Position numbers and translations under genes: made by a program. This document shows, in pieces, positions 50,886 to 60,755 of a DNA stretch of 64,000 nt. The stretch's first letter is position 1. Each line of letters opens with the position of its first letter. Source of the stretch: an uncultured Marinococcus sp. (lineage in GTDB: Bacteria; Bacillota; Bacilli; Bacillales; Marinococcaceae); contig NZ_CANLSU010000001.1 of NCBI RefSeq assembly GCF_947493875.1, positions 186,001 to 250,000 on the forward strand, read 5' to 3'. The notes below the pieces were generated by a model, which saw nothing but the letters and a program-made list of their open reading frames with translations, was not told the DNA's origin and searched no databases.

Positions 50886-52471
50886 TAGAATATATTCATT
50901 ATAATCAATCCTCCCAGTCCTGCGAGCACCCCGTAAAGAATGGCCGGACCGAGCGTTTTCCGGATGACGCTGCCTTCTTTTCCCTCCATGCCAACCACGG
51001 CACATGCAGCGACTACGTTATGAATACAAATCATGTTCCCGGCGCCAGCGCCTACCAGCTGGGCCCCGAGCACCACCGTAGCGTCTACTCCGGTAGCGTT
51101 GGCGATGCTGTATTGCACAGGAGAGAATGTAAGAGTGGAAACGGTGGCGCTTCCGGTAATAAATGATCCAAGCTCTCCGAGAAACGGGGCGACAAGAATC
51201 CACATAGGGCCAAAAGCAGCTGCCATGCCGGCTGCGATATATTCTGGCATACTGGTAATATCACTGGTGTTGATCCCGGAGTTACTAAATACATGTACCA
51301 TCGCAAGCGTGGCAAATAAAGTCATGCCGGTAATTTTGATGGTGGAAAGAGCTTCTTTTGAAGAGGCGGTGAAATTTTTAAACGAACGCCGTTGAATTAG
51401 TACGGCAAGCAGGGCAGTAACAGTGAGAATAGTCCCGGGGGAATACAGCAGCTCCCAATTGGAGGTCACACCTTCCACCCCTAAAATATTAGTCCAGGAA
51501 AGGTCAAGAAACGAAGTCGTAAACTCTCGCAGCCAGGGAACAATTCTGGTTAAAAGCAGAAGAGCGACTACAATCAAGTACGGAGACCACGCGGTAAGAA
51601 GACTCATATCGGATTTTTCTTTATCAACCTCGAAATCGTCCTGCAGGGCATCTGTCCAGATCTCCTTCGGAAGCAGAATGCCTTTTTTCGCGGTGAATGC
51701 TGCCGCAGCGAGTCCGGTGAGTGCTCCTAAAATAGCGACAAATTCCGGCCCGAATAAGAACGCATACAGCAGTGCTGAGGTTGTATACACAGCTCCGATC
51801 ATTAATGTCCAGGGAAGCATGGGCCATGCGTCTTTCAATCCTTTGTCTTTTCCGAAAAACAGCGTGAGTACCGCAATTAAAATAAAAGGGATAAAAGTGC
51901 CGCCGAATAAATCAATTAATGTAACTGTAATGCCAACTTCCTGAAAAAAGGCTGGGTCCGCTGCATCGAGTGTACTGAGTCCGACAATCACAGGCGTGCC
52001 TACGGCCCCAAAAGCAACAGCTGAACTATCCGCAATCAGTGCTGTAGCTACTGCAGCCAGCGGCTTGAATCCTAAGGCGAGCATCAGCGGAGCGGTAATC
52101 ATTGCCGGGGTGCCGAAGCCTGCCGCCCCTTCAAGCAGAGAACCAAAAAGAAAAGCTACAATAATCAACTGCACCCGCATATCCTGTGAAATACTTTGAA
52201 AACCCTGGTTAATACGGTCCACAGCTCCATTTCTCCGAAGGGTATTCAGCAGGACGAGAGCTCCAAATAAAATAAGCAGAATCGTTAATGTTTTATGGGC
52301 GCCCTGGAGAATGGAAGAAAAAATAATTTGGCCCCCCATACCCCATGCTGTCACGGCAAGCAGAATCACAATAACAGAACTGAGGGTCATTCCTTTAATG
52401 GCAGGCATACGAAGCAGAACAAGAAAAATAAATGGGAAAATGACAGCACTTAGCGCAACGAGCATCAGCAT
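50885..52471 (-). CDS. L-lactate permease (LctP/LutP family)
   Basis: A 528-residue, roughly 12-14-span membrane protein importing lactate with a proton. [33 protein letters not shown] and [18 protein letters not shown] are the family hallmarks, the last being the conserved C-terminal block. AAAGGAGA precedes the ATG. It is divergent from the AEC transporter gene; the shared 358-base region holds a cre-like element, consistent with catabolite control. Confidence 0.93.
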   Translation of the reverse strand: MLMLVALSAVIFPFIFLVLLRMPAIKGMTLSSVIVILLAVTAWGMGGQIIFSSILQGAHKTLTILLILFGALVLLNTLRRNGAVDRINQGFQSISQDMRVQLIIVAFLFGSLLEGAAGFGTPAMITAPLMLALGFKPLAAVATALIADSSAVAFGAVGTPVIVGLSTLDAADPAFFQEVGITVTLIDLFGGTFIPFILIAVLTLFFGKDKGLKDAWPMLPWTLMIGAVYTTSALLYAFLFGPEFVAILGALTGLAAAAFTAKKGILLPKEIWTDALQDDFEVDKEKSDMSLLTAWSPYLIVVALLLLTRIVPWLREFTTSFLDLSWTNILGVEGVTSNWELLYSPGTILTVTALLAVLIQRRSFKNFTASSKEALSTIKITGMTLFATLAMVHVFSNSGINTSDITSMPEYIAAGMAAAFGPMWILVAPFLGELGSFITGSATVSTLTFSPVQYSIANATGVDATVVLGAQLVGAGAGNMICIHNVVAACAVVGMEGKEGSVIRKTLGPAILYGVLAGLGGLIIMNIF

Positions 52472-52557
52472 AGACGTATCTCCTTTAGAGGAAGAAATAA
52501 GTTAAAATAAAAGTTATTTTCTTTTTTAAGATATGGTCATCAGATGTCTTGATTATA

Positions 52558-52572
52558 TGTTAAACGCTTTCA
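52558..52572. promoter_or_regulatory. Cre-like element in the lactate permease / AEC gap
   Basis: TGTTAAACGCTTTCA matches the CcpA consensus except at two adjacent positions (GT for TG). The rest of the 358-base gap (52472-52829) shows no gene and no other clear signal. Confidence 0.3.
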
Positions 52573-52829
52573 TAGATGTATGCAATAGGGGATTCGGATC
52601 CGTGGAGGCATAGAAATTTTTGTCGTTATTCAGACATAAATCAGACAATATACTGTCACGGCGGAAGAATGAAAAGTGATAATTAAATAGGTCTGCTATA
52701 AATATCTAAAGGTTATTCAGTTTATTTAAGGATAAATTTACCATTTTCATTGCCCCTGAATAGGATTATTAGTATATTGAGGAAGGGTAAAATTATTCAT
52801 ATTACCGACTGCGGGGGAGAGATGCTTTC

Positions 52830-53759
52830 TTGTCCTTTTTACCATTAATTATGCTCGAAGTAATGCTTCCAATCTTTATTTTACTGCTGCTCGGAGCAGT
52901 ACTTCATCGAATATACGATTTTCATCTCAGTACGCTTTCAAAGCTTTTAACGGGCCTGTTTCTCCCTGTCGTTATTTTCACAAACATTTCTGCCATGGAG
53001 GTGGAGTCGTCTGTTTTGCTTGACGTTGGTGCCTTTCTGATTATCCAGTTTTTGCTGCTGGCCCTGCTTGCCGGCGTATGTGCAAAACTGTTCGGGATGG
53101 ATGCGAAGCTTACGGCGATATTTAAAAACAGTGTAGTACTTATGAATTCAGGGAACTTCGGGCTTCCGGTCAGCCAACTGGTGTTCGCCTCCAATCCGCT
53201 CGGGGTGTCGATCCAAATTATTGTACTGATGTTTCAAAACTTTTTAACATTTACATATGGAATTTTCACTTCTGCAACGACACAGAAATCAGGAATAAAA
53301 GAAAATATGGCTCCTTTGTTTAAAACGCCTACGATTTACGCTTTAGCTCTTGGTCTTGTGTTTTACATATTTAATCTATCACTGCCAAAAGCGGCAGAGC
53401 AGGTGTTAAATCAGATCGCTGCGGGATTTACGGCCCTGGCACTTCTTGTCCTTGGAGCCCAGATTGCTTACCCGAAGCTGAAATATTTATCTCCTGTCTT
53501 CTTTTTTACCATCAGTCTTCGATTAGTGGGAGCTCCACTTATCGCTTTGGGAATTATTTGGCTGCTTCAGCTTGAAGGAACGATTGCCCAAGCGTTATTT
53601 ATTGCAAGTTCGTTTCCTATGTCCAGAAACAGTGCCCTGTTCGCGCTTGAATATGATAATTATCCGGAATATGCCGCTCAAAGCGTGCTAATTTCTACAA
53701 TGCTTGGAGGGGTGACGGTTTCCATTGTTATCCTTTTATCGCAGGTATGGTTTGGATGA
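52830..53759 (+). CDS. AEC family (auxin efflux carrier-like) transporter
   Basis: A 309-residue, ten-span membrane protein of the AEC/YwkB family, probably moving malate or related carboxylates. The helix start LPIFILLLLGAVLHRIYDF and FKNSVVLMNSGNFGLPV are typical, with IASSFPMSRNSALFALEYD near the end. The start is TTG 52830 behind GGGGGAGAG at eight bases. Monocistronic. It ends at a strong bidirectional terminator. Confidence 0.88.
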   Translation: MSFLPLIMLEVMLPIFILLLLGAVLHRIYDFHLSTLSKLLTGLFLPVVIFTNISAMEVESSVLLDVGAFLIIQFLLLALLAGVCAKLFGMDAKLTAIFKNSVVLMNSGNFGLPVSQLVFASNPLGVSIQIIVLMFQNFLTFTYGIFTSATTQKSGIKENMAPLFKTPTIYALALGLVFYIFNLSLPKAAEQVLNQIAAGFTALALLVLGAQIAYPKLKYLSPVFFFTISLRLVGAPLIALGIIWLLQLEGTIAQALFIASSFPMSRNSALFALEYDNYPEYAAQSVLISTMLGGVTVSIVILLSQVWFG

Positions 53760-53800
53760 AACAATAAAGAGCTGTCATAATAACTAAAAATTTTTATAAA

Positions 53801-53842
53801 AATAGGAAGCCCCTGTTTAATGCTGAGCAGGGGCTTCCTTTG
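53801..53842. terminator. Bidirectional terminator between the AEC and selO genes
   Basis: Perfect 12-base arms AGGAAGCCCCTG / CAGGGGCTTCCT (53804-53815 / 53828-53839); T-rich on both exits. Confidence 0.92.
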
Positions 53843-53857
53843 ATTACATATCGTTTT

Positions 53858-55333
53858 TTAAGTGCCGCAGTAAGTGCGGTAGGGCACAAGCGTAGGCGCG
53901 GGCGGTGCTGTATAATCTTCCTGTTCCCTTGTATGGGCATAAGGATCTGCAAGTACATCCAAAAGCTTATTCATGACGCTGTAATCTCCATTTTTCTCGG
54001 CAGCTTCAAGTGCTTCTTCCACATGATGGTTCCGTGGAATGACCGCCGGGTTATTGTCACGCATCAACTGGCGGGAATCTTCTTGGGATTCATTTTGTTT
54101 TCCAAGGCGTTCCTGCCAGCGTTCCTGCCAGGAAGCAAACCGATTGTCTGTAAACAGTCCGGAATTGTCCAGCTTATTAAAGGTGAGGGCCCGGAAGGTA
54201 TTCGTGTAATCTGCTTCTTGTTCCTGCATAAGGTTGAGCAGGTCGGTAATAAGTGCTTCGTCTTCTGCTTCTTCCGTGAAAAGACCGAGTTTTGCACGCA
54301 TGCCCTGAAGCCAGTACACATTAAACTTTTCCGGGAAACTGGAGATTTCTGCCTGTGCGAGCTCGACGGCTTTTTCCTGATTTTCGTCAATCAGAGGGAC
54401 GAGGGCTTCGGCAAATCGGGACAGATTCCATTCTGCCATGATAGGCTGTCTTCCGTAAGCATAGCGGCCGCGTGCATCAATTGAACTAAAGACGGTTTTC
54501 GGATCATAGCTGTTCATAAAAGCACATGGGCCGTAATCGATGGTTTCTCCGCTGAGAGCCATATTATCGCTGTTCATTACTCCGTGGATAAAGCCGGCAA
54601 GCTGCCATTTGGCAATTAAGGAAGCCTGGCGTGTAACAACTTCCCGGAGCAGCATCAGGTAAGGATTTTCCGTCTCCCGGACTTCCGGATAGTGCCGGCT
54701 GATCGTATAGTCGGCAAGCGCCCGCAGGTCATTCATCGATCCGCGGTTCAAAGCATATTCAAACGTCCCGACACGCAGATGGCTTGAGGCCGTACGTGTT
54801 AACACTGCACCGGTCAGTATACTTTCGCGAAAAACAGGTTCACCGGTTTTGACTACGGCAAGACTCCGGGTAGTTGGTATGCCAAGGGCATGCATCGCTT
54901 CACTGATAATATACTCGCGAAGCATCGGTCCAAGAGCAGCCCGTCCGTCCCCGCCGCGTGAATAAGTCGTTCGGCCGGAGCCCTTCAGCTGAATATCAAT
55001 CCTGCGGCCATCCGGGGTTATTTGTTCCCCGTGAAGCAGCGCGCGCCCGTCCCCGAGCATCGTAAAATGGCCAAACTGATGACCGGCGTAAGCCTGGGCA
55101 AGCGGCAGGCCGCTATCCGGCGTCCGGCTGCCTGCGAGTATCTGTACGCCTTCCTCCTCTTGTAGCGCCCCGCTGTCGAGGCCGAGGGAGTCAGCAAGCT
55201 GTTCATTTAATATGATCAGCTCCGGATTCTGGATCGGAGCGGGAGTGATTTTGGAAAAAAAAGTCTGCGGAAGTGCGGCGTAGCTGTGTTCAAGCTGCCA
55301 GCCCGCTTGTTTTACAGTATTTTCGTCAGCCAT
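53858..55333 (-). CDS. selO: Protein adenylyltransferase SelO (YdiU/UPF0061)
   Basis: A pseudokinase that transfers AMP to protein Ser/Thr/Tyr residues and helps in oxidative stress. 491 residues, normal length. Conserved blocks are [43 protein letters not shown], the ATP-site segment [14 protein letters not shown], and [21 protein letters not shown] with the metal ligands. It lacks the C-terminal selenocysteine of eukaryotic forms but ends [15 protein letters not shown] precedes the ATG. Confidence 0.93.
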   Translation of the reverse strand: MADENTVKQAGWQLEHSYAALPQTFFSKITPAPIQNPELIILNEQLADSLGLDSGALQEEEGVQILAGSRTPDSGLPLAQAYAGHQFGHFTMLGDGRALLHGEQITPDGRRIDIQLKGSGRTTYSRGGDGRAALGPMLREYIISEAMHALGIPTTRSLAVVKTGEPVFRESILTGAVLTRTASSHLRVGTFEYALNRGSMNDLRALADYTISRHYPEVRETENPYLMLLREVVTRQASLIAKWQLAGFIHGVMNSDNMALSGETIDYGPCAFMNSYDPKTVFSSIDARGRYAYGRQPIMAEWNLSRFAEALVPLIDENQEKAVELAQAEISSFPEKFNVYWLQGMRAKLGLFTEEAEDEALITDLLNLMQEQEADYTNTFRALTFNKLDNSGLFTDNRFASWQERWQERLGKQNESQEDSRQLMRDNNPAVIPRNHHVEEALEAAEKNGDYSVMNKLLDVLADPYAHTREQEDYTAPPAPTLVPYRTYCGT

Positions 55334-55472
55334 AAAGACTCCTTTAAAATATATTTTTTAAAACGCAGAAAGTTATATTGGATAAAAGCATCATCTTATA
55401 GATTGTACATCACTCATTATACAGACCTCCATCCGGGATCTTCAAATTTTAAGATGTAAAGTATATACATAT

Positions 55473-55502
55473 AAAAACACTTCCTGCATTTAGCAGAAAG
55501 TG
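55473..55502 (-). terminator. Terminator of the YqcI/YcgG gene
   Basis: CACTTTCTGC-TAAAT-GCAGGAAGTG read on the minus strand, followed by TTTTTATATG. Confidence 0.87.
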
Positions 55503-55538
55503 CTGGGAAAATATTTAACTGCAGCTGCTCAGGAGCGG

Positions 55539-56273
55539 TTATACATCTTTATGATGGAAGGGACATTTGCCTTCAATCGGCTTAATATCGTCCCCAATGA
55601 AAAACTGCTTCCACTCATTGTGCGTCGGGTCGCCAAAATGGCTGATATCCGGGTGGGTGGGGAGATTGTCCCACTTTTCTACCCGTGCCCGCACTTTTTC
55701 CCTCGACATGATGCCGCCTTTTTCTGTCCCCTCGAGCCCCTCAAAAATAGCCCGGGGCTGAAAGCCGAGAATCAAGCTGTTCCCGAGATCTCTTGTTTTT
55801 CGCTGCTTATAGGCCGGGGCGTTGCCAAACACGAAAACAGGCTCGCCGGCAAAATGGTAATCCCACAAAAAATGATCGGGATCCTTTGGCTTATCTCCCG
55901 GCCAGCTGTACCGGTCCTGTTCATGCAGATGCTGCAAAACGTCCCAGAAATAGGAACGATAATAATCGACGGACTGCTCACGAATTTCCGGCTCCACGAA
56001 AAGGAACAGGCCATGCCGGGTAAAGGGAGGTTCTTTCATTAAATGCAGAAAGCTTTCGAGTACGCCGCCAAGGTGGTCCCACTGGTCATGAGTGATATAA
56101 GAGTAGCGGAGCTCACCCTTGCGTTGCGCTTTCATGCCGAAAAAGCAGGGGAATTCCGGGTTGGTTACAACACGCTTAAAGGTCTGGTATTCCTCCTGCA
56201 GCCAGGAGGGGAGCCGGTCGGAAGTTTCCATGTCTTCTTTTGTCAGCAGATAAGGGCTAGTCGTTTGTAGCAT
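55539..56273 (-). CDS. YqcI/YcgG family protein (GntA-like haem N-oxygenase family)
   Basis: A 244-residue protein. The family's markers are FPCFFGMKAQRKGELRYSYI early, DYHFAGEPVFVFGNAPAYKQR in the middle, and a C-terminal Cys-Pro-Phe-His-His (KCPFHH). The characterised member GntA is a haem-dependent N-hydroxylase in guanitoxin synthesis. Nothing here suggests that pathway, so the substrate is open. GAAAGGAG precedes ATG 56273. It lies beside selO, but 205 bases and a terminator separate them. Confidence 0.82.
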   Translation of the reverse strand: MLQTTSPYLLTKEDMETSDRLPSWLQEEYQTFKRVVTNPEFPCFFGMKAQRKGELRYSYITHDQWDHLGGVLESFLHLMKEPPFTRHGLFLFVEPEIREQSVDYYRSYFWDVLQHLHEQDRYSWPGDKPKDPDHFLWDYHFAGEPVFVFGNAPAYKQRKTRDLGNSLILGFQPRAIFEGLEGTEKGGIMSREKVRARVEKWDNLPTHPDISHFGDPTHNEWKQFFIGDDIKPIEGKCPFHHKDV

Positions 56274-56326
56274 GCTGCTGCTCCTTTCATTCAGGGAAAT
56301 CAGGTGAGGATTATTTCTCTCCCGTG

Positions 56327-56380
56327 GTAAAAAAAGCCTTCAGCCTGTGCAGAGAAAGCTGCGGGCTGAAAGCTTTTATA
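56327..56380 (-). terminator. Terminator of the aldo/keto reductase gene
   Basis: AAAAGCTTTCAGCCC pairs with GGCTGAAGGCTTTT on the minus strand (arms 56331-56345 / 56364-56377), then TTTTTTT. Confidence 0.85.
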
Positions 56381-56391
56381 TAAGACATTGA

Positions 56392-57273
56392 TTAACTGTT
56401 GCTGCTTTTCACGGCGTTGGTAAGTGTATTAAATTCCTCATCGCTCAGTTTAATGCCGGCTGCAGCGATATTATCCTCGAGGTGGCTTACCGTGGACGTG
56501 CCTGGAATTGGCAGAATGACGTCAGAGCGCTTCAACAGCCATGCAAGCGCGAGCTGAGCAGGTTTTGCATTATGCTCTTTTGACAGCTCGGCCAGCGGTC
56601 CGCCTTCCTGGGCCAGTTCACCGGTAGCCAAAGGGAACCACGGAATAAATGCAATATTGTTATCGGTACAATAGTCGAGCATTTCTTCAGATTCGCGATT
56701 AGCCAGGTTGTAGCGGTTTTGCACAGAAGCAATGGAAGCGGTCTTTTGAGCTTCTTTGAACTGCTCTGTATTCACTTCGCTCAGTCCAATATGACGGATT
56801 TTTCCTTCCTCCTGCATTTTTTTCAGCTCGCCGACCTGATCTGCTATCGGTACTTCAGGATCTACCCGGTGCAGCTGCATGAGGTCGATCCGTTCAAGGC
56901 CTAAGTCCATCAGGTTCAGCTCCACCTGCTGGCGGAGATATTCCGGACGTCCCACTGGGCGCCAGTCATTTGGGCCTGCACGGGTGAGTCCTACCTTTGT
57001 AGCAACTGTCATATCATCATTATAAGGATGAAGGGCTTCTTTGATAAGACGGTTGGCCGTGAACGGGCCGTAGGCGTCTGCAGTATCGATAAAGTTTACC
57101 CCGAGCTCTGATGCCCGGCGGAGCACACGGACAGCTTCATCGGGATTGGATGGTTCTTTCCATACTCCTTCGCCTGTCAGCTGCATCGCTCCGTACCCTA
57201 AACGGTTTACTTCTATATCGCCGCCGATCCGGAACGTGCCGGCCTGATCTGCGGTAATGTCTGAATTGCTCAT
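56392..57273 (-). CDS. Aldo/keto reductase
   Basis: A 293-residue NADPH-dependent oxidoreductase, TIM-barrel AKR. Signature blocks are NFIDTADAYGPF (catalytic Asp and Tyr), MQLHRVDPEVP (with His) and PIPGTSTVSHLEDNI. It would reduce aldehydes and ketones. AAGGAGG precedes ATG 57273. Monocistronic. Substrate not predictable. Confidence 0.92.
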   Translation of the reverse strand: MSNSDITADQAGTFRIGGDIEVNRLGYGAMQLTGEGVWKEPSNPDEAVRVLRRASELGVNFIDTADAYGPFTANRLIKEALHPYNDDMTVATKVGLTRAGPNDWRPVGRPEYLRQQVELNLMDLGLERIDLMQLHRVDPEVPIADQVGELKKMQEEGKIRHIGLSEVNTEQFKEAQKTASIASVQNRYNLANRESEEMLDYCTDNNIAFIPWFPLATGELAQEGGPLAELSKEHNAKPAQLALAWLLKRSDVILPIPGTSTVSHLEDNIAAAGIKLSDEEFNTLTNAVKSSNS

Positions 57274-57386
57274 ATATGATCCTCCTTCAATAAAAACAAA
57301 AGTTTGTACACCTTGTTTATCATACCCGCGTTAGGGCTTTTTTAATCAAATGCTTTTCTCCCGAAGAATAAAAACCGGGAGAAAAT

Positions 57387-57488
57387 GTGTTCATATTAAA
57401 GAAGATATATAGAAAGGTAGTTTCCGGGCGGGCACGTAAAGGTATAGAACAGAAGGCGCATGAAATTATTCTTAGATATAAAGAGTAA
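57387..57488 (+). CDS. Possible 33-residue basic peptide upstream of the alanine racemase
   Basis: GTG 57387 follows GGGAG at six bases and opens a 33-residue basic peptide (FILKKIYRKVVSGRARKGIE then QKAHEIILRYKE), ending 27 bases before the racemase gene. It may be real or chance; composition suggests an amphipathic, nucleic-acid- or membrane-binding peptide. The rest of this 242-base gap holds no other gene. Confidence 0.3.
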   Translation: MFILKKIYRKVVSGRARKGIEQKAHEIILRYKE

Positions 57489-57515
57489 TATTCAATAGAG
57501 AAGGACGTGTAATGA

Positions 57516-58604
57516 ATGAATTCTTCATGGATTGAAATTAACGTAAAGGCTGTAAGCAACAATATTCATCAAATTAAAAGCCGGATGCCGGATAAATTTT
57601 TTGCAGGGATCGTTAAAAGTAATGCCTATGGCCATGGACTGGTTCCTATGGCCAAGTACATTGAAAACGAAGTTGATTATTTAGCTGTAGGGGTGGAGGA
57701 AGAAGGTATTGAACTGCGAAACAACGGCGTGAAAGCCCCTATATTGATCTTAGGCCCTTATTTTGACGCAGAACGTACTATTGATTACGACTTAACGCCT
57801 ACCGTTGATACGGTTGAAAAAATGAAAAAATTAGATAAGGCAGCTGGGAAGAAAAGCGCTGGGCAGTATCCCTTTCATTTAAAAATTAATATTTCTTTAA
57901 ATCGTTTCGGTCTGGATGAAAAAGATTTAGGTTCATTTATGGAAGCGTACCAAGCGTTAAAATCAGTGAAAATGGAAGGCGTTTATTCTCATTTTGCCGC
58001 AAACAGGCACGCGGAAAAAATTATTTTTCAGAGTGACCGTTTAAAGCAGTGCGTAGAAATTATAACGAAAATTTATGGGGTTCGCCCCGCGTATATACAC
58101 ATGGAGAACAGCGCGATAGCCGTTAAATATCCGGACCTTGGCTTTAATATGATTCGTATCGGCAATGCCATGTTCGGTCAGGCAGCGAGCAGAAACGGTC
58201 TGCATTTTGAGGAAACGTTTGAGCTGAAAACACCTCTCCTTGAAAAGCGGGAAATAAAAACAGGGAGCACGGCGGGGTACGGAGATACCAAGCCGCTCAA
58301 TGAGCCAATGACTATCGGACTCATTCCGCTCGGAGAAGCCCACGGCTTTAACTTTGCCCGGGAGAACCAATCCGATACGCTAAAAAAGCTGGCCTTCAAC
58401 ATTCTCCGGAATGTTCGCTCCTATGTCCGGCCGCCGGCAAAAATATTCTGGGGCCACGAGCCGGTTTCGGTCGTCGGGAAGCCCAGTTCACAGTTTTCTC
58501 TTGTGGATGTGACTGGAAAATCGGTCGCCGAAGGAGACGCTTTAACAGCAAGAATTTCAATCATGAATGTGCAGGAATCCATTGAGCGAAAGTATATAGA
58601 ATAA
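57516..58604 (+). CDS. Alanine racemase family protein with a divergent C-terminal domain
   Basis: A 362-residue fold-type III PLP enzyme that should interconvert amino-acid enantiomers. The PLP Lys34 lies in GIVKSNAYGHG, HSMENS-like HMENSAIA and MIRIGNAMFG follow, and Tyr255 is in AGYGD. The C-terminal domain departs from canonical Alr: the usual CMDQ-x2-VD motif reads PSSQFSLVDV and the final Tyr-containing strand is missing, so substrate choice may differ. AGAAGGA precedes ATG 57516. Confidence 0.85.
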   Translation: MNSSWIEINVKAVSNNIHQIKSRMPDKFFAGIVKSNAYGHGLVPMAKYIENEVDYLAVGVEEEGIELRNNGVKAPILILGPYFDAERTIDYDLTPTVDTVEKMKKLDKAAGKKSAGQYPFHLKINISLNRFGLDEKDLGSFMEAYQALKSVKMEGVYSHFAANRHAEKIIFQSDRLKQCVEIITKIYGVRPAYIHMENSAIAVKYPDLGFNMIRIGNAMFGQAASRNGLHFEETFELKTPLLEKREIKTGSTAGYGDTKPLNEPMTIGLIPLGEAHGFNFARENQSDTLKKLAFNILRNVRSYVRPPAKIFWGHEPVSVVGKPSSQFSLVDVTGKSVAEGDALTARISIMNVQESIERKYIE

Positions 58605-58611
58605 CGGTAAA

Positions 58612-58656
58612 TAAGCCCACAGCTGCCAGAAAAAGGCGGCTGTGGGCCATTTTTTA
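58612..58656 (+). terminator. Terminator of the alanine racemase-family gene
   Basis: GCCCACAGCTGCC / GGCGGCTGTGGGC (58615-58627 / 58635-58647) with one G-T pair, followed by CATTTTTTA. Confidence 0.9.
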
Positions 58657-59607
58657 TGAGTTTATAAGCTGCTCAAGCACGAAAGCATTTTCTGCGAGTC
58701 CATTGGAAGGCCAGCTTCTTCCCTCCAGCAAACCGAGGGAAAGCGACTGCATGCCGGTAATGTAATAGTTATCTGCGATGGTTTCGCTGTAGGATTCCCC
58801 GCTTTCGAGTTCGATAGAAACTCTGCAAGGATGTTCTGTCGGTACAAAAGCCTGGTGGGCTTTCAATACGCCTTTCGTGCCTACCACCTCGTATTCGTTG
58901 CGAAGAGCAGCGTTCATGCCCGAATCAAAGTGGGCGAGCCGGCCGTCGGAAAAAGTAAGGACACCTGCCGCAGCCCAGTCACTGCTTTCGTTTTCATGAA
59001 ACGAATAAAAAGCACTCGCATGCTCCGGTTCCCCCATTACCTGACGAATGGCATGAATACAGTAGCAGCCGACGTCATACAGGCTTCCGCCACCGTCAGC
59101 CTGCGAATGAAGCCGGATGTTGCCTTCGGTATGCTTCAGCGGGAAAGTAAACGATGAGCGCATCGTCACCACGTCTCCGATCGCATTTCCTGCAAGCATT
59201 TTTTGTACAAGCTGGTGCTGGGGGTGGAACCGGTACATGAATGCTTCCATAAATTGAACGCCGTGTTCTGCGCAGGCGTTTTTTATTTCCTCTGCCTCCG
59301 CCTGAGTCAGGGCTGCAGGCTTTTCGCATAACACATGCTTCTGCTTGCGGGCAGCCTTGATGCTCCATTCCTTGTGGAGGCGGTTGGGAAGAGGAATGTA
59401 GACCGCATCGATGTCCGGGTCTTCAAGCAGAGCATCGTAGCTTTGGTACACCTTTGGAATATGAAAGGCTTCGGCTAGTTCCTCTGCTTTGCCGCTGCCG
59501 CTTGCGATCGCATACGCCTCGGCATTTTCCGTATGCTGCAGGGCAGGCAGCATCTTTCTTCTGGCAATATCGGCCGTGCCTAAAATTCCCCATCGAATAG
59601 TTTTCAT
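58654..59607 (-). CDS. Gfo/Idh/MocA family oxidoreductase
   Basis: A 317-residue NAD(P)-dependent sugar or inositol-type dehydrogenase. The Rossmann motif is GILGTADIARRKM, the conserved CEKPAALTQAEAEE carries the catalytic Lys, and DVGCYCIHAIRQVMG has the His. ATG 59607 was chosen over TTG 59610 because AGGAGG is then seven bases away. Substrate unknown. Monocistronic between the racemase-family gene and menA. Confidence 0.9.
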   Translation of the reverse strand: MKTIRWGILGTADIARRKMLPALQHTENAEAYAIASGSGKAEELAEAFHIPKVYQSYDALLEDPDIDAVYIPLPNRLHKEWSIKAARKQKHVLCEKPAALTQAEAEEIKNACAEHGVQFMEAFMYRFHPQHQLVQKMLAGNAIGDVVTMRSSFTFPLKHTEGNIRLHSQADGGGSLYDVGCYCIHAIRQVMGEPEHASAFYSFHENESSDWAAAGVLTFSDGRLAHFDSGMNAALRNEYEVVGTKGVLKAHQAFVPTEHPCRVSIELESGESYSETIADNYYITGMQSLSLGLLEGRSWPSNGLAENAFVLEQLINS

Positions 59608-59673
59608 CAAAAAGCCTCCTAATTAATTACAAAATGCAGTCTCGTGCACACATTGTACACTATTGTGATAAAA

Positions 59674-59698
59674 GCTGCCTGCCAGTTAAAAACAGGCG
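59674..59698 (-). terminator. Weak hairpin downstream of menA
   Basis: GCCTG / CAGGC with an A-rich loop; on the minus strand AGCTTTTATC follows. Only five pairs, so low certainty. Confidence 0.35.
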
Positions 59699-59711
59699 TA
59701 TGAACATGTGA

Positions 59712-60632
59712 CTAAAATATTCCCTGCAGCAGAAGAACTGCTGCCAGGAAAAAACCACACAGGACGGTGCTTTTAATCGACGCCCCCATGAGCGGTCCGT
59801 AGGATTCAGAAGGGTTGGCATCTTCAAGGGCATTATAGGCCTTTACGAGCGGCCAGGCAGAAACAATGGCAATCAGCGCGTACCACGGAAGCGCCCCGAC
59901 GAGAATACCTAAGGGGATCGTAAGCATGGCAATCAGGGTGAAGGCTTTTGAAAGAAGCAGCCCCTTCCTTTCCCCGAGAACGACGACGAGAGTATTTTTT
60001 CCGGAATCACGATCGGCCCTCCAGTGAAGAAAATGATGATTGTAAAGCACCATCGTAGTTAATATGCCGATCGGAAGAGAAAGAAAAAATGCCCGAACGT
60101 CAAAATATCCAGTCTGCACGTAGTAGCTGCCCATGACAGGAAGCACTCCGAATGAAAGCAGAATAGCGACTTCCCCGTATCCTTTACCCCGGTAACCGAA
60201 CTTAAAGGGTGGGGCCACATAAAAATAAGCAAGCAGCCCGCCGGCAGCCGCAAGCATTAAAAGCGGCCACCCTTTGGCAATGCTCAAAATGACACCGCAT
60301 AAAAGAGCCAGGGCCAAAAACGCCCACGTAACAAACGCGAATGTTTCCTCAGACACCCGGCCTCCTGTCAGCATGCCGGAATTGGTGGAAACGTCGTTTG
60401 CTGTATCCTGTGCCTTTGTATCAACACCGTTGCGGTAATCCCACAAATCATTCACCATGTTGGAAAACAGGTGGGCGCTGAATGCACCGATCAATGTAAT
60501 AACAAACCAGAGCGGCTCAAGGACTCCGTGCCATGCAAAAGCCCCAAGTGTCCCTAACAGGACAGGCATAAGCATGACAGACAAAAAGCTTGCCCGTGCG
60601 GCCTCCAGCCAGAAAGAAATTGTATGTTTCAT
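59712..60632 (-). CDS. menA: 1,4-dihydroxy-2-naphthoate polyprenyltransferase (MenA, UbiA family)
   Basis: A 306-residue membrane prenyltransferase attaching a polyprenyl chain in menaquinone synthesis. The first Asp-rich motif is NMVNDLWDYRNGVDTKAQD and the second, DRDSGKNTLVVVLG, follows the HHFLHWRADRDS loop. Eight to nine hydrophobic spans are seen. ATG 60632 lies eight bases after AAAGGAC. Other UbiA enzymes (for example haem A or sterol types) have different motifs, so MenA is the best call. Confidence 0.88.
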   Translation of the reverse strand: MKHTISFWLEAARASFLSVMLMPVLLGTLGAFAWHGVLEPLWFVITLIGAFSAHLFSNMVNDLWDYRNGVDTKAQDTANDVSTNSGMLTGGRVSEETFAFVTWAFLALALLCGVILSIAKGWPLLMLAAAGGLLAYFYVAPPFKFGYRGKGYGEVAILLSFGVLPVMGSYYVQTGYFDVRAFFLSLPIGILTTMVLYNHHFLHWRADRDSGKNTLVVVLGERKGLLLSKAFTLIAMLTIPLGILVGALPWYALIAIVSAWPLVKAYNALEDANPSESYGPLMGASIKSTVLCGFFLAAVLLLQGIF

Positions 60633-60755
60633 AAGCATCGTCCTTTCTACGTGAAATAAACATAGAGAAATGAAATAAAACTGCTTATGAATTATATCAA
60701 AAAGAAAAACCGAACACCTGATCAGTGTTTTAAGGAGACGCCAGAACCAGAAGTG

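Noticed and set aside
53840-54484. 214-residue plus-strand frame opposite selO
   Set aside because: Opposite a full-length SelO with intact motifs; product is Cys/Phe-rich and unlike any protein family.
55500-56042. 180-residue plus-strand frame opposite the YqcI/YcgG gene
   Set aside because: Antisense to a supported gene and starts inside its terminator.
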